Origin: DATJZH01 sp035499215
Lineage (GTDB): Bacteria > Actinomycetota > Actinomycetes > Streptosporangiales > Streptosporangiaceae
Reading direction: 5' to 3'
DNA length: 13,232 nt
NCBI GenBank assembly: GCA_035499215.1
Contig: DATJZH010000371.1
Span: forward strand, 1-13,232
Shown: positions 7,201 to 12,519 of the stretch, piece after piece
How the letters are laid out: every line of letters begins with the position of its first letter
Numbering within the stretch: the stretch's first letter is position 1
The notes under the pieces: model-generated
The model's input: only the letters and a program-made list of their open reading frames with translations
Database searches by the model: none
What the model was told of the DNA's origin: nothing
Program-made: the position numbers and the translations under genes

Positions 7201-7406
7201 CCGCAGGCATCGCGGTCGTGCGGCTGGCAGCCGGGAGTCCCGCCCGCGGCGCGGCGCCGGCCGCCAAGCGAGTCGTCCGCGGCGGGTCGTGCATCAGGTT
7301 CTCCCGGCTGTGCCGCCCCACCTACCGGAGCAGGATCCTGCAGGACTACGGCTACCTCAGCGTAGGTTTCCGGCCGGTCCGGGTGCCCGGTCACCGGGCT
7401 CAATGA
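4233..7406 (+). CDS. SARP-like winged helix/BTAD-NACHT NTPase-SUMF1 (FGE-sulfatase) fusion protein, ~1057 aa
   Basis: Probable STAND-type signalling or conflict ATPase. The frame is open from 3816. I prefer GTG 4233 because the SARP-like first strand (SAIRLLGTLEIDV) starts there and codon use upstream looks non-coding; no good ribosome site marks any candidate. Residues ~1-110 form an OmpR-like winged helix (AFIALVLNVKSGRSPAQLGE, LQTHLSAVRRTG), and ~112-222 a BTAD-like helical region (VDALRFEDLYRDL). NACHT: Walker A GESGSGKST (325-333), Walker B VVWLVDGLNEV (Asp412), then a helical region to ~770. SUMF1 fold ~777-1055: WAPLPAGRFWMGAQ, PVSGVTWYECMAYCGWL, YRLPYEREWEYAAK, ADLFGNVEEWCMDIW, VVRGGSC..VGFRPV. 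The FGE Cys pair is not conserved in position (Cys1020, Cys1027), so classic formylglycine synthesis is unlikely and ligand or partner recognition more so. The gene is convergent with the hotdog gene, 18 nt apart. Confidence 0.85.
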   Translation: MSAIRLLGTLEIDVLCDLPRAADADGQAAQRPLEQELELAAVKGFGPMAKAAFIALVLNVKSGRSPAQLGEAMEGRPETPLALQTHLSAVRRTGLLVGHRAGIYRLAGLRRSQVDALRFEDLYRDLRRLSAGHSDEQDDLLIAKAAEALQLWGGDPLAAHPYFHDQVALKQFSDWLADVQRWYARALIRRGDPADLDTAARLAEQIRARNRSHPEVGELQRAIRAFSPSIPPPARPGSLDALAGGLSDFSWLPRYRECLRELAASVDLRGFSIEILSSSSLAAVYTALYAKPRSPEKPPPEQRTEARRPLLETVVGHTRANLIVGESGSGKSTFLLHLCTAHLDDKSVGTPLFIDLGASRPISEDRLDQHGRLPWQVLPDLFSSRFADLGVEASIRDLDVLARNSRVVWLVDGLNEVSSPEIRSALADAISVCARRWPKAQFVVTTTETALSSHGTPPGFQRADVDEFSPDDVDFFLDAFTRDHDSSLTGEQRRQIWGPLATAVRDSADLRDMAKSPLRLTAMTLAYLRGGHLPDSRADLLRGAVSWLIHKKAPLLRPYVRSSHDFKMIFAELAFQMMASEEIPLSRVGIAWAADRLRPLDCYTRDVRDFLDAAVSAGGLLIPRGPGDLGMHNAFRDYLAASRIAAKTDDAASGWWSELAAHLDDPEWQSVVTLVPGALLLSGSERVDLFFDRLGASCAGQRLSIRAARVSLGGRILRELGLSGYRLSRAPRWVDAVRSVRELLDDPSEVPLAVRCGAAVAYGMMGDDRLADFESTWAPLPAGRFWMGAQAMTPRSHNYDPDAAPWESPVIRVEVAAFAIRKFPITVGEYQAFVAAGGYRDGAQRYWPAEGWQWRARTDAEAPADWDSQLSVPNAPVSGVTWYECMAYCGWLTDQDERGNVYRLPYEREWEYAAKRDISSAQFRWGNRMHSGDEAEANWAGAFLRHKTPVGIFPASTTDDGVADLFGNVEEWCMDIWPEQSSARAARPATAGIAVVRLAAGSPARGAAPAAKRVVRGGSCIRFSRLCRPTYRSRILQDYGYLSVGFRPVRVPGHRAQ
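7385..7399 (+). other. Short hairpin at the 3' end of the NACHT-SUMF1 gene
   Basis: GCCCGG (7385-7390) and CCGGGC (7394-7399) form a 6-bp stem with a 3-nt loop, ending 4 nt before the stop codon. It follows the region that resembles a retroelement variable region and could equally help termination in the tight convergent gap. Its meaning is uncertain. Confidence 0.25.
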
Positions 7407-7424
7407 CGATCCGCGGCCGCTAGC

Positions 7425-7922
7425 CTAGGGCGAGCTGGCTCGGGGATCACCGGCCACGCCTGGCCCGGGCGGCGGGAGGAAGTCCCGGAGTGCCGCCGGC
7501 AGCTGCGGATCAGGGACGACTGGCCGCAGCGTGCCCGGGTCAACAAAGACACTGGCGAGGTCGACCCGGGCCAGGTCATGTCCCCCCGCATCGGCGATCG
7601 TGACCCGTAATCCGTACGAGCGGCTTTTGACCCAGGTCAGGGCGTAGTCACCGACGACTTGCGTGCCGCCGAGAACCGGGCCCACGAAGTCGGCGGTCAG
7701 AGCCCTGGTGATCGAGTCCACCCTGGCCGGGTCCGCGTGCGGCCCGACGTCACGGCGCCAGTGCAGTTCTCGCACGGATTCGATGAGGCGCAGGATGCTG
7801 ACGTACCCGATCCTTTTCTCGCCGTCGGCCGGCCAGTCGGCCGGCACCCGCACGTGCAGCCTCGGGCCCCTCGCGAGCGCGCAGCCGCCACGCTCGAGGG
7901 CGGCGAGACTCTCGGCCGCCAT
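7425..7922 (-). CDS. Hotdog-fold (4HBT-like) thioesterase/dehydratase-type protein, 165 aa
   Basis: The frame is open to 8258, but ATG 7922 overlaps the stop of the radical SAM gene by one nucleotide (TGATG) and gives a normal-length hotdog protein. The body reads RLHVRVPADWPADGEKRIGY, VSILRLIESVRELHWRR (the long hotdog helix), ITRALTADFVGPVLGGTQVV, a strand YALTWVKSRSYGLRVTI, and HDLARVDLASVFVDPGTLRP. This strand/helix order fits acyl-CoA/acyl-ACP thioesterases of the 4HBT family. The usual N-terminal catalytic Asp motif (D.D..GH.NN) is not clearly present, so substrate and even catalysis are unsure. Coupling to the radical SAM gene points to one pathway, perhaps acting on a carrier-bound product. 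Confidence 0.72.
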   Translation of the reverse strand: MAAESLAALERGGCALARGPRLHVRVPADWPADGEKRIGYVSILRLIESVRELHWRRDVGPHADPARVDSITRALTADFVGPVLGGTQVVGDYALTWVKSRSYGLRVTIADAGGHDLARVDLASVFVDPGTLRPVVPDPQLPAALRDFLPPPGPGVAGDPRASSP

Positions 7923-8983
7923 CAGGACACCAGGGAGGGCACCCTGGCGGCCGCACTGTCCGCCCGCCCGATTCCCGCGCCGGGCCCGTCGTTGAACAGC
8001 TTCACGCGCTTGATGAGAGCGGGGCTGTAGTCCTCGCGCGCCCGGTAGGTCCCGCCGTCTCCGGCAAGTCCCTCGGCCGACAGCCCGATGTACACGCGAA
8101 TGCCCGCCTTCGCCGCCTGCTCGGCCACCCGGATGACATCGGTGAGCCTTGGCGGCGCGTATCCCGCGGTCGCGTCCGCTGCCGCCGCCCAGCTGGATCC
8201 GGCGGCCCGGTACATCGGATTCAGGCGTATCGTCAGCTCGATATCTCTGCCGCCGCACTCTGCGGTCAGGAACTGAATTGTCTCCATCGCCTCGATGCCC
8301 GCTGCATTGTCGCTCATCTGCGGATCCGGCTTGAATAAAACGTGCGCGGTCAGGGCCGCGCCGGCCAGCGCGACGTTGTCCAGGCCAGCCAGGAACTCGG
8401 CCAGCGTCTCGCGTTTCACCAGGACCTCGTCCCGGATGTGCTCATTCAGGGTCTCGAAGCCAGTGAGAACACCCAGAGTCGCCCGCGGGACTTCAGCGCG
8501 GAGCCGGCGCAGCCAGTCCGGGCGGACAAATCCGAGTCGGGACTCCAGGTCTATCCGGCGCACTCGGCGCATCGCGCCGATGGCGGACATGATCTCGCGG
8601 AGGGCGCCGCCGCCCAGCGTGGACTCGTCGAGAACTGAGCCCTCATTGCTCAGCGTGACCCGGTCGACGACGCTCAGGGCGTGCCGGACTTCGGTGGCCA
8701 CGAAACGGAACTGAGCCAGGACGTCACTGTCGGGAACCCAGGAGCGAATCGATTTCGCCGGGAGCCGGCAGAAGGCGCACTGGTATCGGCAACGTTTTGT
8801 GTTGAGGATCACCAGAAGGTCATTCTCGGCAAGGAAGGTCCGCAAGAGAAAGAAATGCGGCCGGGCAAATTCCGGACTGGACTGGCCCATCGCCTTCCGC
8901 TGGCCGCAGGTGTCGTAGAGTTCCGCCACGTAGGACGACAAGGACCCGCCGGATGGCTGTCCGCCAGCACCAGACTCGCTCAT
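7922..8983 (-). CDS. RaSEA-like radical SAM protein (Elp3/MiaB-type), 353 aa
   Basis: ATG 8983 is chosen over the longer frame (9046) because AGGAAAG lies 7 nt upstream. The [4Fe-4S] motif is C65-x3-C69-x2-C72 (KRCRYQCAFCRLP). Downstream come a TLSNEGSVLDESTL segment, RIDLESRLGFVRPDWL, VLTGFETLNEHIRDEVLVKR and AHVLFKPDPQMSDNAAGIEA. This order (SGS..LD, ESR, GLET..IR....K, KP) is what I recall from the archaeosine-synthase RaSEA family (TIGR01210-like). Archaeosine is archaeal, so a different substrate is likely here; the annotation is therefore family-level only. It is the first gene of a coupled pair with the hotdog protein, and an ACP-like gene lies 257 nt upstream on the same strand. Alternative: another Elp3-related radical SAM subfamily. 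Confidence 0.8.
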   Translation of the reverse strand: MSESGAGGQPSGGSLSSYVAELYDTCGQRKAMGQSSPEFARPHFFLLRTFLAENDLLVILNTKRCRYQCAFCRLPAKSIRSWVPDSDVLAQFRFVATEVRHALSVVDRVTLSNEGSVLDESTLGGGALREIMSAIGAMRRVRRIDLESRLGFVRPDWLRRLRAEVPRATLGVLTGFETLNEHIRDEVLVKRETLAEFLAGLDNVALAGAALTAHVLFKPDPQMSDNAAGIEAMETIQFLTAECGGRDIELTIRLNPMYRAAGSSWAAAADATAGYAPPRLTDVIRVAEQAAKAGIRVYIGLSAEGLAGDGGTYRAREDYSPALIKRVKLFNDGPGAGIGRADSAAARVPSLVS

Positions 8984-9175
8984 TCTCAACTTTCCTGGCG
9001 TCGATGATGCTGGCGGCCGATCCGCCAGATATTTACTCACAGGCACTAAACTGCGCTACTCGCGGATAAGGCACCCAAATGGCCATGAGGCCGCCCACGG
9101 CCAGCCATTGCGTGTTTTACGCAGGGTGCATCGCGAGGAAACGCGGAGGTGCTTCGGACGTACGATACACGTGTT

Positions 9176-9277
9176 ACTGGCCGCAGGCTCGGACTCCGCT
9201 CCTGAGACCGGCGGAGACTGGCCGCAGGCCGGACGATACGTTACAGGACCAGCGGGGACTGGCCGGAGGCTGGCTGG
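9176..9277 (-). repeat. Degenerate 41-bp direct repeats
   Basis: ACTGGCCGCAGG starts units at 9176 and 9217 and recurs with one change (ACTGGCCGGAGG) at 9258, an exact 41-nt period. Units 1 and 2 also match at their ends (GACCGGCGGAG versus GACCAGCGGGG). The third copy overlaps the 3' end of the ACP-like gene. They lie in the gap between the ACP-like and radical SAM genes. They do not look like CRISPR repeats: only the first ~13 and last ~11 bases of each unit are conserved. Confidence 0.5.
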
Positions 9278-9540
9278 AGAGCAAGCTCTTCCTGCACCAG
9301 GGCAACGACATCCCCGACGGTCCTGACCGACATGCTCACGCCAGGGTCGAAGCGGAGACTGAACAGCTCCTCCATGGTCATCAGGACTTCCAGCTTGTCG
9401 ACGTCGTCCAGGCCCAGGTCAGCGACCAGATCCGTGCCTGGCGGCAGGACGCGGCCATAGAGCCTGAACTGGTCACCGATGACGGTCAGCACGACCGCGG
9501 AGACTGACGTCCCGAGCTTCGTCCAGTCGATACCCGCCAT
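9241..9540 (-). CDS. Acyl-carrier-protein-like protein lacking the phosphopantetheine serine, 99 aa
   Basis: ATG 9540 is preceded by GAGGACGTA, a fair ribosome site. The sequence has the full ACP pattern: an N-terminal helix (SAVVLTVIGDQFRLYG), then LVADLGLDDVDKLEVLMTME, EELFSLRFDPGVSMSVRTVG and a final helix DVVALVQEELA. At the invariant DSL position, where the serine accepts 4'-phosphopantetheine, the protein has Asp46 (GLDDVDKLEV; codon GAC at 9403-9405 read on the minus strand). It should therefore not be convertible to a holo-ACP. It may be a structural or regulatory ACP homologue, or a carrier that binds its partner non-covalently. Same strand as the radical SAM/hotdog pair; a single operon with the 257-nt gap is possible but unproven. 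Confidence 0.82.
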   Translation of the reverse strand: MAGIDWTKLGTSVSAVVLTVIGDQFRLYGRVLPPGTDLVADLGLDDVDKLEVLMTMEELFSLRFDPGVSMSVRTVGDVVALVQEELALQPASGQSPLVL

Positions 9541-9813
9541 TACGTCCTCGCGCGCCCCCAGCCGCCCGCCCTGATCATACCCGGGGCGTCCAGGCGCGGA
9601 TCCTGCCCGGCGCCCAGGCGGAAGCGATGTCGTGGCCGGACGAGAAGAACCGCCGCCCAGCCTCCGCCCGCCGCGCGGGCGGGATTCCAGCTATGCCACC
9701 GGCGCCCTGGATGACACGGACCGGCGCCCCCGCCAGGCGCCCGAAATGACTCGCCGTCAGCATGAGGCTGGCCCGGCCGCCGGCCCGGGCGCGGTCCGGG
9801 CTAGGCTGCGGTC
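9541..9813. other. Divergent intergenic region with a GC hairpin
   Basis: The region lies between the ACP-like gene (minus) and the DUF2332 gene (plus). It contains a 7-bp inverted repeat, CCGCCCG (9664-9670) and CGGGCGG (9676-9682), with a 5-nt loop. Open frames across it have no recognisable protein and are taken as chance. Confidence 0.4.
9802..9807 (+). promoter_or_regulatory. -10 element of a probable leaderless promoter for the DUF2332 gene
   Basis: TAGGCT (9802-9807) fits the TANNNT -10 hexamer. Its last T is 7 nt before the GTG at 9814, which has no ribosome binding site. This spacing is the hallmark of actinobacterial leaderless transcripts. No -35 is evident. Confidence 0.45.
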
Positions 9814-10968
9814 GTGGCCTTCGCCACCGATCCTCGCGTGGTCGCGGATCAGGCCGGCCTGCTTGCCGCCGCCTGGTCGCCGGCCGGCGCCCCGCTGTCG
9901 TGGCGGCTCACGGCCGCTCAGTTCGAGACGCTCCGCGGCGATGCGGAGCTGCTCGCCGTCGCCGCGGCCATCCCGGCGGAGAAACTGCCGCCGTTGCTGT
10001 TCAGCGCCGCCGCGACGTACCTCGTCCTCGAGCTGCGGCCGGAGCCGCTGGCGGGCTGGTTCCCCACAGCGGGCGAGCCTCAGCCGCCGCTCGGTGCGGC
10101 GTTCCCCGGCGAGTACCGCCAGTTCTGCCTCGACCACCGCGACCGGCTGCTGGAACTGTGCTCGCGGCACCGTTACCAGATGAACGAGGCGGGCCGGTCC
10201 GCCGACGTGGTCCCGGCCCTGGCGCCGCCGGTGCCGGACGGGCGGGACATCGTCCTTGTCGATATAGGGACCGGCGCCGGCCTCGGGCTGCACCTGGACC
10301 GCTACCACTACCTGTACCGGGGACCCGGCGGCCGCCGCTGCTCGGTCGGCGATCCCGGATCCCCGCTCACCATCGAGGTCGAGGTCCGCGGCGAGCGCGG
10401 GCCGGCCCTGCCGCCGGAGCTCCCGGCCGTCGCCGATCGCGTCGGCATCGACACCGAGCCGCTGGACCTGTCCGACCCCGCTGTCCGCGGGTGGCTGGCG
10501 GCCTGCGTCCCGCAGGAAGCCGCGGCGGTCACGCGGTTCGAGCGGGCCGCCGGGATCGCCGCCGGCCATCCGGCCCGGACGGTCCGCGGTGATGCCTGCG
10601 AGGTGCTCCCCGCGATCCTGGCAGGCTGCGACCCGGGCGCGCTGGTGTGCGTCGTCGACAGTTACGCCGGCGTGTTCTTCCCGCCCGCGGCGCTGCGCCG
10701 CTTCCGTGCGCTGATCGACGCGGCCGGAGCGCAGCGCGACATGGACTGGATTTCCGTCGACCCGCTCGTGCCCATGGGCGGGGACGCCACCCACAGCGTG
10801 CCCGGCCTCCCGGCGCCGCCGGGCCTGATCGAACGCAACCGGCGCGACGGCGTCTTCGGCGTATTCGCGCGCCTCGCCTACCGAGGCGGGAGCCGCGACG
10901 GCGCGCTGCTCGCGCTCGCCCACCCCGGCGCCGCATGGCTGGAGTGGATGGCCGCGGGCCGGGCATAA
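9814..10968 (+). CDS. DUF2332 family protein, 384 aa
   Basis: GTG start at 9814 with a TANNNT element just upstream suggests leaderless translation. The protein has the DUF2332 layout: an N-terminal helical domain (SWRLTAAQFETLRGDAELLA), a central segment NEAGRSADVVPALAPPVPDG, then IVLVDIGTGAGLGLHLDRYH (~148-167), where a glycine-rich loop after a strand recalls a Rossmann-like methyltransferase motif. Later come VGIDTEPLDLSDPAVRGWLA, CVVDSYAGVFFPPAALRRFR and a C-terminal ALLALAHPGAAWLEWM. Members are common in actinomycetes; no biochemical function is established to my knowledge. A P450 gene begins 8 nt after its stop, so the two were probably co-transcribed. Confidence 0.82.
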   Translation: MAFATDPRVVADQAGLLAAAWSPAGAPLSWRLTAAQFETLRGDAELLAVAAAIPAEKLPPLLFSAAATYLVLELRPEPLAGWFPTAGEPQPPLGAAFPGEYRQFCLDHRDRLLELCSRHRYQMNEAGRSADVVPALAPPVPDGRDIVLVDIGTGAGLGLHLDRYHYLYRGPGGRRCSVGDPGSPLTIEVEVRGERGPALPPELPAVADRVGIDTEPLDLSDPAVRGWLAACVPQEAAAVTRFERAAGIAAGHPARTVRGDACEVLPAILAGCDPGALVCVVDSYAGVFFPPAALRRFRALIDAAGAQRDMDWISVDPLVPMGGDATHSVPGLPAPPGLIERNRRDGVFGVFARLAYRGGSRDGALLALAHPGAAWLEWMAAGRA

Positions 10969-10975
10969 CTGGCTG

Positions 10976-11938
10976 GTGAGTGCCGATGAGCCGGTGACGA
11001 GCGCTGCCGGATCTGCCGGGGAGTTACTCGCCGCGCTGGCCGGGCCTGAGGGCCGGGCCGACCCTTACCCGCTGTATGACCGGCTGCGTGCCCTGGGCCC
11101 CGCGGTGGTCGGCCCCGACGGGACGCTGGTCGTCACCGGATACCGGCAATGCTCGGCGCTGGTGCGCGACCACCGGCTGCGCAAGGCACCGGAGCTGCTG
11201 CTGACTGCCGCTGGCTATCCGGCCTGGCGGGACCGGCCGTCGCTGCGGCTGATGTACACCAGCATCCTGGTGCTCAACCCGCCGGCTCACACCCGGCTGC
11301 GGCGGCTGGTCTCGGCGGCCTTCACTGTCCGCCGGGTAGAAGAGCTGCGGCCGGCCGTGGCGCGGATCGTGGCGGAGGCGTGCGAGCAGATCGCCGGGGA
11401 GACCGATTTCGTCGCCGGCTTCGCCTACCCGCTGCCGGTCACCGTTATCGGGGAACTGCTCGGCATCCCCGCGGCCGACCGGCCGATGTTCCAGGACCTC
11501 GCCCGGGACTGGACGGCGGTCCTCGAGAAACTCAGCCCCGTGGCCGTGGACCGGGCGGACGCGGCCGCGTCAGCGCTCGGGGCGTACCTGGCCGACCTGG
11601 CCGAGCACCGGCGCGCCCATCCCGCCGGCGACCTGATCTCGGCGCTCGCCGCCGCCGCCGAGGCCGGTGACACGCTGACCCGGGAGGAACTCGTGACCAT
11701 GGCCGCGCTGCTACTGGCGGCCGGTTTCGAGACCACCACCGGGCTGCTGTCCAACGGCCTGGTGGCCCTGCTCGCCCATCCCGGCCAAGCCGCGCGGCTG
11801 CGCACCGAGGCGGGGCTCGCCGCGGCGGCGGTGGAGGAACTGCTGCGCTATGACTCGCCAGTGCAGATCCTGTCCACCCGCACCGCCCCGGCCGGGGTCT
11901 TTTCTGTTGACGCAGGAGCGCTCTTTGGCGCTCTCTGA
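10976..11938 (+). pseudogene. Cytochrome P450, 3' end lost by IS607 insertion
   Basis: About 308 residues of a bacterial class I P450 are present: ADPYPLYDRLRALGP at the N-terminus, NPPAHTRLRRLVSAAFTVRR (C-helix), the I-helix oxygen-activation motif A249-G-F-E-T-T and the K-helix ExxR at E288/R291 (VEELLRYDSPVQ). Similarity stops after TRTAPAGV, near 11896-11900. From there the frame continues 12 codons into insertion-sequence DNA and stops at 11938. The meander and the heme-ligand Cys loop (FGxGxHxCxG), about 90-100 residues, are missing, so the product cannot bind heme. GTG 10976 lies 8 nt after the DUF2332 stop, suggesting coupling. The rest of the gene should lie beyond the insertion, outside this window. 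Confidence 0.88.
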
Positions 11939-11943
11939 TCACC

Positions 11944-11949
11944 TATACT
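11944..11949 (+). promoter_or_regulatory. -10 element of the tnpA promoter, probably leaderless
   Basis: TATACT (11944-11949) is a near-consensus -10, ending 7 nt before the tnpA GTG at 11956, which lacks a ribosome site. No -35 lies at the right distance (TTGACG at 11907-11912 is 31 nt away, too far). Confidence 0.5.
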
Positions 11950-11955
11950 GTTCAT

Positions 11956-12519
11956 GTGAACCTTAAGGAGTGGGCGGGCCAGGAAGGCGTGGCGTACGTG
12001 ACGGCGCGTCGCTGGTTCGCTGCGGGAAAGCTTCCCGTGCCTGCACGGAAGGTCGGCGGCCTGATTCTCGTCAGCCAGGAGGAACGCCCCGCGCAACACG
12101 CTGTCGTGGTGTACGCCCGCGTATCATCCGCCGGCCAGAGGACGGACCTTGACCGGCAGGTGGCGCGAGTGACGAGCTGGGCCACCGGCAACGGGATGAG
12201 CATTGACCGCGTGGTGACCGAGGTCGGCTCGGCCCTGAACGGCAAGCGCAAGAAGTTCCTGGCGCTCCTCGGGGACCCGTCCGTGACCACGATCGTTGTT
12301 GAGCACCGGGACAGGTTCGCCCGGTTCGGCGCTGAATACATCGAGGCAGCACTGTCGGCGCAGGACCGCAAGCTACTGGTAGCTGAAGAAGCCGAACTAC
12401 AGGACGACCTGGTGCGCGACATGACCGAGTTGCTGACCAGCTTCTGCGCCCGGCTGTACGGGCGCCGCGCAGCGAAGAACAAGGTTGCGGCGGCGATGTC
12501 CGCGATCCGGGCGGCTTGA
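11956..12519 (+). CDS. tnpA: IS607 family serine recombinase TnpA, 187 aa
   Basis: Transposase that catalyses cut-and-paste movement through a circular intermediate. The N-terminal ~40 residues are a MerR-like helix-turn-helix (KEWAGQEGVAYVTARRWFAA, GKLPVPARKVGG). The catalytic domain follows with VVYARVSSAGQRTDLDRQVA (nucleophile Ser57) and the arginine motif VVEHRDRFARFGAEYIEAAL. The C-terminal helix is basic (YGRRAAKNKVAAAMSAIRAA). Length is within the usual range for IS607 TnpA, so it appears intact. Its stop overlaps the tnpB start by one nucleotide (TGATG). Confidence 0.93.
   Translation: MNLKEWAGQEGVAYVTARRWFAAGKLPVPARKVGGLILVSQEERPAQHAVVVYARVSSAGQRTDLDRQVARVTSWATGNGMSIDRVVTEVGSALNGKRKKFLALLGDPSVTTIVVEHRDRFARFGAEYIEAALSAQDRKLLVAEEAELQDDLVRDMTELLTSFCARLYGRRAAKNKVAAAMSAIRAA

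Noticed and set aside
9176..9277. CRISPR array
   Set aside because: Only three degenerate units, with no conserved full-length repeat and no cas genes.
9757..10923. Minus-strand open frame of 388 codons opposite DUF2332
   Set aside because: Low-complexity Arg/Gly/Ala translation; the plus-strand frame carries DUF2332 signatures.
11907..11949. Standard -35/-10 promoter (TTGACG ... TATACT) for tnpA
   Set aside because: The spacer is 31 nt, far beyond the 16-19 nt usual; only the -10 is accepted.
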